DNA of 64,000 bases, taken from assembly GCA_041675505.1 (NCBI GenBank), contig JBAYTR010000007.1:1-64000 (forward strand), in the 5' to 3' direction. Position numbers and translations under genes: made by a program. Within the stretch, counting starts at the first letter, position 1; every line of letters begins with the position of its first letter. This DNA is from JAGPCK01 sp041675505 (GTDB taxonomy: Bacteria > Bacteroidota > Bacteroidia > UKL13-3). Positions 33,160 through 41,804 of the stretch are shown piece by piece. A model generated the notes under the pieces. It was not told the DNA's origin, did not search any database, and saw only the letters and a list, made by a program, of their open reading frames with translations.

Positions 33160-33774
33160 ATGATTGAAGCCATTGCCAGCGGTGCTACTTCAGGCTTTGT
33201 ACTCAGCTTAATGCTGGGCACAGTTTTTTTTGCACTCATTCAAAACAGCATTGATTATGGTTTTACCACCGGCATTTACATTGCTACAGGTGTAGTTGTT
33301 AGTGATGTGCTTTTTATCTCCGCAGCACTTTTTGGAACCAGTTTGGTACCTGCCATTGAAGAGAATCAAAACACTATACGCATAGCAGGCAGTATTGTAT
33401 TACTGGTAATGGGAGTTGCTGCGTGGAAACCTAAAAACTATTCAGTAGCAAATACCAGCAGTAAAACGGGTTCTGCATTTTACTTTCTGTCGAAGGGTTT
33501 TTTTCTAAATGCACTTAACCCGGTTAACTTTTTTGCCTGGGTGTCCATAGCCACCTACCTGAAGGGTGCAATGCAATACACACTTCAACTACAGGTTACG
33601 TATTTCACTGCTTGTCTATGTGCAATTTTTATAACGGAATGCGGTATTTCTTTCGGTGCATCAAAGCTTCGCAGGTGGATGAATACCAGCACCATTTTAT
33701 GGATAAATCGCCTGGCCGGAACAGTATTTATTGTAATGGCTATAGTACTGCTATGGCCTTTGTTGCACAGATAG
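33160..33774 (+). CDS. LysE/RhtB family amino-acid exporter
   Basis: A 204-residue inner-membrane protein with six hydrophobic helices. It begins MIEAIASGATSGFVLSLMLGTVFFALI and has the family turn ALNPVNFFAWVSIATY after the third helix, then SKLRRWMNTSTILWINRLAGTVFIVMA at the C-terminus. The family exports amino acids or related small solutes; the cargo is not predictable. The start at ATG 33160 is preferred to TTG 33154, which is part of the promoter. Confidence 0.87.
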   Translation: MIEAIASGATSGFVLSLMLGTVFFALIQNSIDYGFTTGIYIATGVVVSDVLFISAALFGTSLVPAIEENQNTIRIAGSIVLLVMGVAAWKPKNYSVANTSSKTGSAFYFLSKGFFLNALNPVNFFAWVSIATYLKGAMQYTLQLQVTYFTACLCAIFITECGISFGASKLRRWMNTSTILWINRLAGTVFIVMAIVLLWPLLHR

Positions 33775-33784
33775 AATCAAAAAA

Positions 33785-34189
33785 TTATTTGGCTTTTCTG
33801 AACAGGTAACGGGTCAAAAATATTCCTGTGCCACCTTTGCCTTCAGCAGGGCTGTGCACCCCGGCAGTAACAGTATACAACTCCCAACCTTCGGTGGTAT
33901 ATTCATTTATTTTATCGACAATGAGTTTATCGTTGTTTACTACGTTGCCAAAATTAATACCTACCATGCTGTAAAAATTGAGCAGGTCTTTTTCTACCGT
34001 GCTGCCCTTTGCATCTGTAGATACCATGCGCGACCTACCCATACCACCTGACACAACCGACTCCACTGTAGAAAACTGTCGGTATTCATACACGGTTGTT
34101 TCATTTGACTTAGCTTTAAACGAGAACAGTCCGTACAGACTCAGAGAAATCATCACTGCCATAGCAGTAGTAGTTAACAGTTGTTTCAT
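33785..34189 (-). CDS. Exported DUF4177-like small protein
   Basis: A 134-residue protein with an N-terminal hydrophobic segment (signal or anchor, about 1-24). The C-terminal part has a pattern like DUF4177: INEYTTEGWELYTVTAG, then GIFLTRYLFRK. A loop VVSGGMGRSRMVSTDAKG interrupts the domain. Function unknown. It is convergent with the LysE gene, 10 bp apart. Confidence 0.7.
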   Translation of the reverse strand: MKQLLTTTAMAVMISLSLYGLFSFKAKSNETTVYEYRQFSTVESVVSGGMGRSRMVSTDAKGSTVEKDLLNFYSMVGINFGNVVNNDKLIVDKINEYTTEGWELYTVTAGVHSPAEGKGGTGIFLTRYLFRKAK

Positions 34190-34232
34190 TTTTTATCTTT
34201 TTGTTTTTATAATCAAATTTAAAATAAGGCTC

Positions 34233-34240
34233 TATTTTTG
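34233..34240 (+). promoter_or_regulatory. TAnnTTTG promoter element
   Basis: TATTTTTG lies 30 bp before the ATG at 34271, which supports that start over an in-frame TTG at 34238. Confidence 0.45.
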
Positions 34241-34270
34241 TTACACGAATTGAACCAAAAAAATAATACC

Positions 34271-34711
34271 ATGCAAAAAATAATGTTTGTGCTGCTTGCA
34301 GCATTTATGGGCCTTGGCGCTCAGGCTCAAAAATTTGCCAAAATACAGGTTAACCAAGTGAAAGTTAAAATAGGTGAGCAGCAATTTACCGGTGAAGCTG
34401 TAACCATTCCTTTGGAATTAAGAGACAAAACCAGTCCGGTTACTTTGTTTGCTAATGCAGATGTAAAAATAACCGCTACCTATAAACTCATTGATATGAA
34501 AAGTGGCAGAAGCGACCACATGGCTTCAGGCATTCGCTTTAAAATTGTATACGATTGTGTTTACAAAGGCAAAAAGCAAAACCGCAAAGTAGAGCGCATG
34601 TTTTTTTTAAACGACAAAAGAGAGTTTGAAGAGAAAGACTATTTTGTGATTAACGACAAAATCAAAAATACCAAAATAGAAATAAAGTACACCGGAGTAA
34701 TGGAAGAATAG
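34271..34711 (+). CDS. Small exported protein of unknown function
   Basis: A 146-residue protein with a clear signal peptide (MQKIMFVLLAAFMGLGAQAQ). The mature part is Lys-rich and beta-like (KFAKIQVNQVKVKIGEQQF, VTLFANADVKITATYKLID). A single Cys lies in the middle. No family recognised. The gene runs into a bidirectional terminator shared with the sigma factor gene. Confidence 0.7.
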   Translation: MQKIMFVLLAAFMGLGAQAQKFAKIQVNQVKVKIGEQQFTGEAVTIPLELRDKTSPVTLFANADVKITATYKLIDMKSGRSDHMASGIRFKIVYDCVYKGKKQNRKVERMFFLNDKREFEEKDYFVINDKIKNTKIEIKYTGVMEE

Positions 34712-34732
34712 TTTTCATAAAACTGTACCAAC

Positions 34733-34762
34733 AAAAAACCCGCCTTGAAGCGGGTTTTTTTT
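34733..34762. terminator. Bidirectional intrinsic terminator
   Basis: AACCCGC at 34737-34743 pairs with GCGGGTT at 34750-34756 around CTTGAA. It has A's before and T's after, so it serves both the exported-protein gene (plus) and the sigma factor gene (minus). Confidence 0.85.
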
Positions 34763-34763
34763 A

Positions 34764-35627
34764 TTAGCCCAAATAGGCTTTGAGTATTTTACTTTTGGAT
34801 GATTTGCGCAACCTGCGCAGTGCCTTTTCTTTAATCTGACGAACACGCTCACGGGTTAAACCTATTTTGTCAGAGATGTCTTCCAGCGTATGAGCCGGAC
34901 CACCATCTAAACCGTAGTAGTACTTTAACACGTCTTTCTCTTTTTCAGAAAGGGTAGATATTACACGGTTAATTTCTTTTTGTAATGATTCGTTTATCAA
35001 AGTCACATCGGGGCGAGGCTCATCGTTGCTGTCCAGTATACCCAAAAGAGTGTTGTCTTCTCCTTCAGTTAACGGAGCATCAATGGATAAGTGACGACCT
35101 GTGCTGCGCAATGCATTTTCTACTTCAATTAAAGGAATATCCAACTCTGTAGCAATTTCTTCTACTGTTGGTTCGCGCTCCAAACGTTGCTCCAGTAAAG
35201 CGGCTGCATTACCTATACGGCCAATAGAACCTACTTTATTTAAAGGTAAACGTACAATACGTGATTGATCAGCCAAAGCCTGAAGAATGGACTGACGAAT
35301 CCACCATACGGCATACGAGATAAATTTGAATCCGCGGGTTTCGTCAAAACGCTTGGCAGCTTTAATTAAACCCAAGTTGCCTTCATTGATTAAGTCACCT
35401 AATGTAAGTCCCTGATTTTGATACTGTTTAGAAACGGATACCACAAATCGAAGGTTGGCATTTACCAAACGTTCCAAAGCTACCTGATCTCCTTCACGTA
35501 TCCTGCGCGCCAGTTCTACTTCCTCCTGGGCGTCAATCATGGATACTTTACTTATTTCATTCAGGTATTTATCAAGGGATTTGCTTTCGCGGTTGGTAAA
35601 CTGTTTACTTATCTTTAGTTGTCTCAT
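34764..35627 (-). CDS. rpoD: Primary RNA polymerase sigma factor (RpoD/SigA, short Bacteroidota form)
   Basis: A 287-residue sigma-70 protein. Region 1.2 SLDKYLNEISKVSMIDAQEE, region 2.1-2.4 from LVNANLRFVVSVSKQYQNQGL to FISYAVWWIRQSILQAL, region 3 SIGRIGNAAALLEQRL, and region 4.2 HTLEDISDKIGLTRERVRQIKEKALRRL. It lacks the acidic region 1.1 and the non-conserved insert of E. coli RpoD, as is usual for the Bacteroidota housekeeping sigma factor, which reads the TTTG / TAnnTTTG promoters seen in this window. Confidence 0.95.
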   Translation of the reverse strand: MRQLKISKQFTNRESKSLDKYLNEISKVSMIDAQEEVELARRIREGDQVALERLVNANLRFVVSVSKQYQNQGLTLGDLINEGNLGLIKAAKRFDETRGFKFISYAVWWIRQSILQALADQSRIVRLPLNKVGSIGRIGNAAALLEQRLEREPTVEEIATELDIPLIEVENALRSTGRHLSIDAPLTEGEDNTLLGILDSNDEPRPDVTLINESLQKEINRVISTLSEKEKDVLKYYYGLDGGPAHTLEDISDKIGLTRERVRQIKEKALRRLRKSSKSKILKAYLG

Positions 35628-35767
35628 GCGTGGTAATAAGGGTATTCAAAAAAGTGGTGCGAAAATCGTAAATAAAACGGAGAGTAGAAAATTTTATTTT
35701 GATTTACAGTTAATTAGCAATAATTGTACCAAGCTCCTCCTGATTTCGCTTTTTTCAAAAACCCTTG

Positions 35768-37519
35768 CTAGTCAATGGTCATCACTCCGATATTCTCTAT
35801 GCCTTTACCGGGTAATGACGAGTAAACAATGTATTTTTTGTCAGAAACACGGTAATAATTTGCCGGCATAAGAATAATCTTACTCTTTTTATTACTGGCA
35901 ATCACCTCGCGTTCGGCTTTCCCTTTCTCATCGATTACAATCATGAATGTGTTCGATTTGGCGATGTTTCTTAATCGAGCAACTTTACCCTTTACTAATT
36001 TGACATTCTTCGGATTGTCGTTAAAAATAAGGGCAACCTTATTGCCATAAAACACACGCGAGTGAGATAAAAAAGCAATTGATTTTTTTGCTGCAACCAT
36101 TTGCTGTTCCAGCATGGCGTTCTGAAGGGCGCTTTTCGCAAGTCCGACTGCCAAACCCGCCACCAGACCACCAATACCACCGCCACCGCCCGAGCTCATT
36201 CCGCTTCGGCTGTTGAATGAGGTTCCACCACCGGCATTCACACTCGTAGTGGCAGTAATGCCTGTTGTTATGGCTTGAAGCTTAGGTACTATTGTAGTGT
36301 ACAGCAATTTACCTTCCGAACTGATTCGTGATACATAAATGTCTTCGGAACAATGTATCTCATTCACCTGACCTTTGTACTCACGTAACAGCATATAGTT
36401 AAGTTCTGAGATTACTGTATAGGAGCCGTCTTCTCCAAAATAAATTTCCTTAATAAATCCTACCAGCTGAGAGTTGTTATCTCCCTCTGAACCTCCGCTT
36501 TTTTTATCAGTATTCTTTTGAGCCTCCTGAACACTTTTCAACCCTTTCACGGGTACATCCACATTGCGCACCACTTCGTTGGTAAGAGGATTCATCTGAG
36601 CAATGAAAAAATTGGTAGAAGCTCCGGATTTTGCACCATAATAACCTGAAAGATAAAAATTAAACTCTTTGTCAAATACGAAGTATAAAGAGTTAATCAC
36701 TGCTTTCTCCTTAATTGGGATGGCCATTTCCTGCAACTCTTCCTTATCATAAGGCAATACAAATATGGCAGCTTCCTTGTCCTTGCTTTTCTTTGCCTTT
36801 TTGTCCTCCTTTTTGTTTTTGGTTTTTGAGGGGTCTATAGTGCAGAGCATGATAAGATTTCCTGAGTTATCCAATGCCACTTTGCTGAAATTAATCCCTG
36901 CTTTTTTGTATGCAAATTCGATTTTTTTTGAACTTGTTTCGTTAAATTCACCATCAAAATACTTTACAACAATGGTCAGGTTATCATCTTTTTCCTTAGC
37001 CGGCTCTTCCCTTAGCAATACCATATATGACTGAGATGGCGAAACAATTGCCTGCGAATACCCCTTCATAGAGTTTTTCCCTGCCTGTTTAAATTCATCT
37101 ATTTCTTTGGAGGCTTCGATAACCTGCCCCTCCAAATCGAAAAGCGAAACGTATGTTTTGTACATGTTGCTTTTCACTTCGTAAGAAATGAGCGCTATTT
37201 TATCATTGATAATTCTGGCAAAGTCAAACTTTCGCTTTGCTGCAGATGGCAGAGCCTTGCTAATTTCTACCCTGAACTGGCTTTCATAATTGTCTGTAGA
37301 AACCTTCTCAATCGCACAACTGCCAAACAACGCATTATCTCTTAAAAGGTAAACACTGTTATTATCGGCAAAAATAATTTCAGGTGACAGTTCCTTTTTA
37401 CTTTTAAGCTTGTTGGCAGGGCCCCACTCAAAATTGATTTCCTGCGCACTGGAAATAAGCTGATTGAGCAAAAGCGTTAAAAGAAAAGCGAGGCGAGTTA
37501 AATTTTTCAAATTTGTCAT
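35768..37519 (-). CDS. Large exported protein with a glycine-rich segment, unknown function
   Basis: A 583-residue protein with a signal peptide (ending QLISSAQ). Most of it is a run of beta-strands that may form a propeller (repeats such as VYLLRDNALFG, IALISYEVKSN, YMVLLREEPAK, NLIMLCTIDPS). A Lys-rich patch (KTKNKKEDKKAKKSKDKE) lies near 230. From about 420 comes a Gly/Ser-rich stretch with a glycine-zipper-like helix (GGIGGLVAGLAVGLAKSA). There is no T9SS domain. It shares a divergent promoter region with the DegP-like protease gene. Confidence 0.7.
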   Translation of the reverse strand: MTNLKNLTRLAFLLTLLLNQLISSAQEINFEWGPANKLKSKKELSPEIIFADNNSVYLLRDNALFGSCAIEKVSTDNYESQFRVEISKALPSAAKRKFDFARIINDKIALISYEVKSNMYKTYVSLFDLEGQVIEASKEIDEFKQAGKNSMKGYSQAIVSPSQSYMVLLREEPAKEKDDNLTIVVKYFDGEFNETSSKKIEFAYKKAGINFSKVALDNSGNLIMLCTIDPSKTKNKKEDKKAKKSKDKEAAIFVLPYDKEELQEMAIPIKEKAVINSLYFVFDKEFNFYLSGYYGAKSGASTNFFIAQMNPLTNEVVRNVDVPVKGLKSVQEAQKNTDKKSGGSEGDNNSQLVGFIKEIYFGEDGSYTVISELNYMLLREYKGQVNEIHCSEDIYVSRISSEGKLLYTTIVPKLQAITTGITATTSVNAGGGTSFNSRSGMSSGGGGGIGGLVAGLAVGLAKSALQNAMLEQQMVAAKKSIAFLSHSRVFYGNKVALIFNDNPKNVKLVKGKVARLRNIAKSNTFMIVIDEKGKAEREVIASNKKSKIILMPANYYRVSDKKYIVYSSLPGKGIENIGVMTID

Positions 37520-37530
37520 GAATGTATTAG

Positions 37531-37555
37531 GTTTAGTATAGCAATAATACTAAAC
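37531..37555. promoter_or_regulatory. Perfect palindrome in a divergent promoter region
   Basis: GTTTAGTAT at 37531-37539 and ATACTAAAC at 37547-37555 are inverted repeats of 9 bp with a 7-nt centre, placed between the two divergent starts (37519 and 37587). It has no T-run, so it is more like a dimeric regulator site than a terminator. Confidence 0.5.
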
Positions 37556-37573
37556 AAGTCCCAAAATTCAATA

Positions 37574-37581
37574 TATATTTG
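37574..37581 (+). promoter_or_regulatory. TAnnTTTG promoter element for the DegP-like protease
   Basis: TATATTTG ends 5 nt before the ATG at 37587 and follows the palindrome by 18 bp. Confidence 0.55.
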
Positions 37582-37586
37582 TACAA

Positions 37587-38798
37587 ATGAGAGTTTACTG
37601 CTTTGTATTATTAGTGTTTTTTTCGGGGAAACTTTGTGCACAGGCAACTGATCATATCACAGTGAAATTGCAGGAGCCACTGATGGTACTTACACCAGGG
37701 CATGAAATAGGAGAAATACGGGGAACTTTGGTGCGGTATAAAGAAAATGACTCCTACGTTTTCTCCAAAAGAAGCTCAAGAAGGGTAATATGTGAAGCGT
37801 CTATGCACACAGCTCTTCGCTTTCTTGATTGTGAGAACAGCAGGTATTCCGGGTTCAAATATGTGGCCGAAGCACCATTCGTCATGTTTCCGAAAATAGT
37901 TGATTGTCGCCTGAATATAACAACCCGAACATACAGCTACCAAAATCGGAAATTATTTAAAGGCCAAGGTGAGCTTTTGGTCGACTGGTTGCTGATTAAT
38001 GACAATGAGTCTCACAGCCCTGTACTCACATTTCATACACGGGTTACAGGCAACTATTTTGTAGAGTTTGATTCACACCTTATGGATTCTTTACTGAAAG
38101 AGAGTTTTCACCAATTAATTCTGAATGATAGTGTAAGCTTTCAGGTGGAACAATTGGTTAGAAATACACTGGCTAAAAGGCATCAAAAAAGTGACAAATC
38201 AGAAGTTATTACAATCCCGAGATCCGGCTCACATATTATGTCGCAAAAAGAGACACTCAGGTCGGCAAAAAATGCGGTAGTAACTATTGAACACGAGGAG
38301 GGATTTGGCAGTGGTTTTATCATCTCCTCATCCGGATATCTCTTAACTAATTATCATGTTGTTGACGGGTATGACTACGTAAATGTACGATTCAGTAACG
38401 GTTCAGTAAAAAATGCTGATGTGATACGCTTCGACAAACACCATGACTTGGCACTGCTGCTGCTGTCTGACAGCACATTTACTCCACTTCCCGTAGGCAA
38501 TTCAGACTCACTGGAAGTTGGAGATGAATTGTTTGCTATCGGCACACCGGGTAGAGTTGAGTTGGGACAATCCATTACGAAAGGTATTCTGAGCGGAATA
38601 CGTCAAATTGATAATCGGGTTTTTATACAATCCGATGTGTCCATTAACAGCGGTAATAGCGGAGGGCCATTGATAAACCTGGGGGGCGAGGTAGTAGGAA
38701 TAGCTACTATGAAACTTGTAGGTAAAGGTGTAGAGGGTCTTGGGTTCGGTATTCCGATAAATGATGCTTTACGTATATTGAATATAAAACTACAGTAA
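37587..38798 (+). CDS. Secreted DegP/HtrA-like serine protease without PDZ domain
   Basis: A 403-residue exported protein (signal peptide to GKLCAQ). Residues about 20-215 form a domain I do not recognise. The C-terminal half is a trypsin-like S1C protease with an intact triad: His257 (LLTNYHVVDG), Asp287 (KHHDLALLLL) and Ser358 (INSGNSGGPLIN), plus GSGFIISSSGYL before them. It ends directly after the protease domain, so no PDZ domain is present. The N-terminal domain may replace PDZ in sensing. The stop abuts the convergent feoB stop. Confidence 0.87.
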   Translation: MRVYCFVLLVFFSGKLCAQATDHITVKLQEPLMVLTPGHEIGEIRGTLVRYKENDSYVFSKRSSRRVICEASMHTALRFLDCENSRYSGFKYVAEAPFVMFPKIVDCRLNITTRTYSYQNRKLFKGQGELLVDWLLINDNESHSPVLTFHTRVTGNYFVEFDSHLMDSLLKESFHQLILNDSVSFQVEQLVRNTLAKRHQKSDKSEVITIPRSGSHIMSQKETLRSAKNAVVTIEHEEGFGSGFIISSSGYLLTNYHVVDGYDYVNVRFSNGSVKNADVIRFDKHHDLALLLLSDSTFTPLPVGNSDSLEVGDELFAIGTPGRVELGQSITKGILSGIRQIDNRVFIQSDVSINSGNSGGPLINLGGEVVGIATMKLVGKGVEGLGFGIPINDALRILNIKLQ

Positions 38799-40904
38799 TT
38801 ACCCCCACACGTTGTACACCAGCCAACTGCTCAAATAAGCCAATGCGGTAAGGTAACCCAGTTGCACCATGGTCCATTTCATACTTTTTGTTTCGCGCCA
38901 GGTAACGGCCAGTGTACTCATACATTGCATGGCAAATGCATAAAACACCATCAGGGAAGCAATAACTGCTGAGGAATATTGGGGCTTCCCTGTTTGCGGG
39001 TTAATCTCGGCCTGCATCTTTTGGCTGATGGTGGTTAAATCTCCCTCCTGCCCCTGCACACTGTAAATGGTGGTAATAGTGCCCACGAATACCTCGCGGG
39101 CGGCAAAAGAAGTAATAAGCGCAATGCCAATTTTCCAGTTAAATCCCAAAGGCGCAATGGCCGGTTCAATGAATTTACCAAAATGGCCGGCATAAGAAAC
39201 CTCGAGTTTTTCTGAAGCATAAGCTGCCTCCCACTGTTCAGGCGTGAGTTGTTGCTTTAAGACGGGGTCGGCATATTTTACGGCTAAACGATCCAGATCT
39301 TTTGAGGGACCATAGGAGGCCAGCGCCCAAAGTACAATGGAAATAGCCACAATAATTTTTCCGGCTTCGAGCACAAAACTGCGGCACTTTTCAAAAATAT
39401 TCAGCCCCACGTTGCGCCACAGCGGCATTTTAAAAGCAGGCATTTCCATGATGAAGTGATTGGGTCCGCTGCTTTTTAATAGCTGCTGAAACACCCAGGC
39501 TGCAATAAGTGACGTAGCAAAACCCAACACATACATGGCCATCAACACTAAACCTTGCAGGTTAAAAATACCCCAGATGTATTTGGCGGGTACCAGCATG
39601 CTGATGAGTAACGTATAAACGGGCAAGCGTGCCGAACAACTCATCAGTGGAATAACTAAAATGGTAATGAGCTTTTCGGTTTTGTTTTCAATACTGCGTG
39701 CCGACATAATGGCCGGAACTGCACAGGCCATACCGCTTATCAAGGGCACTACCGACTTTCCGTTCAACCCGAACTGACGCATCAAACGATCCATGATGAA
39801 ACTTACCCGGGCCATGTAGCCGATATCTTCCAGAAAACTGATGAAGAAAAATAAAATCGCAATCTGCGGAATGAAAACAATTACTCCGCTCAATCCTGCT
39901 ACAATACCGTGAATCAATAAATCATTGAGCACACCTCCGGGCAAGGTGCTTTCCAACCAACCGGAGAAAAGAGTCATGCCTGCTTCCATCCACTCCATGG
40001 GATAAGAGGCTAAAGAAAAAATGGATTGAAACAACACAAACAACACCAGCAAAAAGAAAAGCAAACCAAAATACTTGTGTGTAATAACTCTGTCAATACG
40101 ATTGCTCCATGATGACCCAATAGAGGCTGTAGCCTTGCTACTGGTCTCTTGCAAAATGGCGTCTATCATGCGGTAGCGCACTACTACCTCATCTACCTGT
40201 TCTTTCTTTTCGCAAAACAAATGGCGGGTAAGTATCTCCCTGAATTGTGTGAGTCGTTCACCATTGGTAAATAACAACAACTGGTTGTGTGTCCACAAAA
40301 CGGCTGCGTAAGTATTGGTAAGATCAAGAAACTTTTTGCACTCCTCAATCATGGCCGGATTGTACACTTGTGCATCTAAAAAAGGAGCCGTGGCCGAACG
40401 TTTAGCGGTAAGTAAAGACTGCTTTATTTCCTCCACACCTTTCAGTTTACGTACGTTGGTGGGAATAATTTTTACACCCAAACGGCTCTCCAATGTTTCG
40501 TAATTGAAGAGTATCCCTTTACGGTCGGCAATGTCAATCATGTTCAAGGCAAACACAATGGGTAGGCCCAAATCTGCCACCTGAGTAAATAGCAGCAAAT
40601 TACGTTTAAGGTTACTGGCATCGGCAATAAAGAGGACCACATCCGGCAAATCAGGATTCTCAGGGTCACACAACCCCCGAAAGGTGACTGCTTCATCTTC
40701 TGACTTAGGGTACAAACTGTATGTGCCCGGTAAATCAACCAAGCGCACGCGGGTTTTTGAATCAATGCTAAATAGCCCGACTTTCTTATCTACGGTTGTG
40801 CCGGCAAAGTTGCTCACCTTTTGGTTCAAACCCGTAAGTGCATTAAACAATGATGTTTTACCGCAGTTCGGATTTCCTACCAGAGCTACTTTAATTTCGT
40901 GCAC
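38799..40904 (-). CDS. feoB: Ferrous iron transporter FeoB
   Basis: A 701-residue inner-membrane Fe(II) permease with an N-terminal GTPase: G1 GNPNCGKTSLFNALTG, G3 DLPGTYSLYP, G4 NMID, then the GDI-like helical region and the gate domains (GMACAVPAIMSARSIEN, LMSCSARLPVYTLLI). The start codon is GTG at 40904, one base after the feoA stop, so the two are translationally linked. feoC is absent, as usual outside the gammaproteobacteria. Confidence 0.96.
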   Translation of the reverse strand: MHEIKVALVGNPNCGKTSLFNALTGLNQKVSNFAGTTVDKKVGLFSIDSKTRVRLVDLPGTYSLYPKSEDEAVTFRGLCDPENPDLPDVVLFIADASNLKRNLLLFTQVADLGLPIVFALNMIDIADRKGILFNYETLESRLGVKIIPTNVRKLKGVEEIKQSLLTAKRSATAPFLDAQVYNPAMIEECKKFLDLTNTYAAVLWTHNQLLLFTNGERLTQFREILTRHLFCEKKEQVDEVVVRYRMIDAILQETSSKATASIGSSWSNRIDRVITHKYFGLLFFLLVLFVLFQSIFSLASYPMEWMEAGMTLFSGWLESTLPGGVLNDLLIHGIVAGLSGVIVFIPQIAILFFFISFLEDIGYMARVSFIMDRLMRQFGLNGKSVVPLISGMACAVPAIMSARSIENKTEKLITILVIPLMSCSARLPVYTLLISMLVPAKYIWGIFNLQGLVLMAMYVLGFATSLIAAWVFQQLLKSSGPNHFIMEMPAFKMPLWRNVGLNIFEKCRSFVLEAGKIIVAISIVLWALASYGPSKDLDRLAVKYADPVLKQQLTPEQWEAAYASEKLEVSYAGHFGKFIEPAIAPLGFNWKIGIALITSFAAREVFVGTITTIYSVQGQEGDLTTISQKMQAEINPQTGKPQYSSAVIASLMVFYAFAMQCMSTLAVTWRETKSMKWTMVQLGYLTALAYLSSWLVYNVWG

Positions 40905-40905
40905 G

Positions 40906-41127
40906 TTAATCGGGTATTATACTTATGTGAGCTGCCTCGCTTTTACGAATACACAACTTATACCCCTGCACTTGTATGGCAATGGGGTCGCCAAAAGGCG
41001 CCACATTTTCTACCACTACTTTTTCACCCGGAAGGCAACCCATCTCGTAAAGTTTTACGGAGAGTTCCTCGTCTTCGATGAGTTGTATAGTGGCTGTGTG
41101 GCCCGGCTTAAGCTGTGATAATTTCAT
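40906..41127 (-). CDS. feoA: FeoA, small SH3-like partner of FeoB
   Basis: A 73-residue cytosolic SH3-fold protein needed for FeoB activity. It shows LSQLKPGHTATI at the start, then KLYEMGCLPGEKVVVENVAPFGDPIAIQV, the standard FeoA core. First gene of the feoAB operon. No obvious Fur box was identified upstream. Confidence 0.92.
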   Translation of the reverse strand: MKLSQLKPGHTATIQLIEDEELSVKLYEMGCLPGEKVVVENVAPFGDPIAIQVQGYKLCIRKSEAAHISIIPD

Positions 41128-41250
41128 GTTAAAAGCCCCGCAATTTAGACTATTTCTAAGGATAGCGCAAGAAGCCTGAATTTATTGGCCCTCATAGCAA
41201 AATAATTAATAAATGGGTAACTTCGCTTACTACCTTAAATACACAAGACT

Positions 41251-41670
41251 ATGACATCAGCATCAAGCATTACCGTAGAGGTGAAAGTAAATGCTCCCCT
41301 CGAAAAAGTGTGGGATTACTGGACCAACCCGCAACACATGGTGAACTGGAACTATGCCTCAGAAGACTGGCATGCCCCACATGCCACGAACGATTTACGT
41401 GTGGGTGGAAAATTCAATTCACGCATGGAAGCCAAAGACGGTTCAATGGGTTTTGATTTTGAAGGCGAATACACCAAGGTGGAGCAGCATATTGAAATTG
41501 AATATGTACTGGCCGATGCCCGCAGAGTAAACATTCGCTTTGACTCTGATGGAAAAGAAACCACCGTTACCGAAACCTTTGACCCGGAAAACGAAAACAC
41601 ACTTGAATTACAACGAACCGGCTGGCAAGCTATTCTGGATAATTTTAAGAGGTATACGGAGAGTAACTAA
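41251..41670 (+). CDS. SRPBCC / AHSA1-like protein
   Basis: A 139-residue START-like fold protein. ITVEVKVNAPLEKVWDYWTNPQHMVNWNYASEDWHAP is the hallmark N-terminus, and TVTETFDPENENTLELQRTGWQAILDNFKRY the C-terminal helix. Such proteins bind hydrophobic ligands or act in stress; the substrate is unknown. It stands alone between feoA and a convergent secreted-protein gene. Confidence 0.88.
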   Translation: MTSASSITVEVKVNAPLEKVWDYWTNPQHMVNWNYASEDWHAPHATNDLRVGGKFNSRMEAKDGSMGFDFEGEYTKVEQHIEIEYVLADARRVNIRFDSDGKETTVTETFDPENENTLELQRTGWQAILDNFKRYTESN

Positions 41671-41757
41671 AACCTATGTCACACGCGTTAGCAAACGAGG
41701 GCGAGTGGTGAAAGGAGTAGTACAAGTAAATTTGATAGAATGAGATTAGTAAATAAA

Positions 41758-41782
41758 ATAGCACGAGCTACAAGCTCGCGCC
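41758..41782. repeat. Short palindrome CGAGCT-ACA-AGCTCG
   Basis: A 6-bp stem at 41764-41769/41773-41778 around ACA (TGT on the other strand), flanked by partly pairing GC. It has the same loop as the hairpins near 16.3 kb and 59.2 kb, so it probably belongs to one dispersed family. Confidence 0.5.
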
Positions 41783-41804
41783 AGCGGAGGGATGATTTAG
41801 TGCT

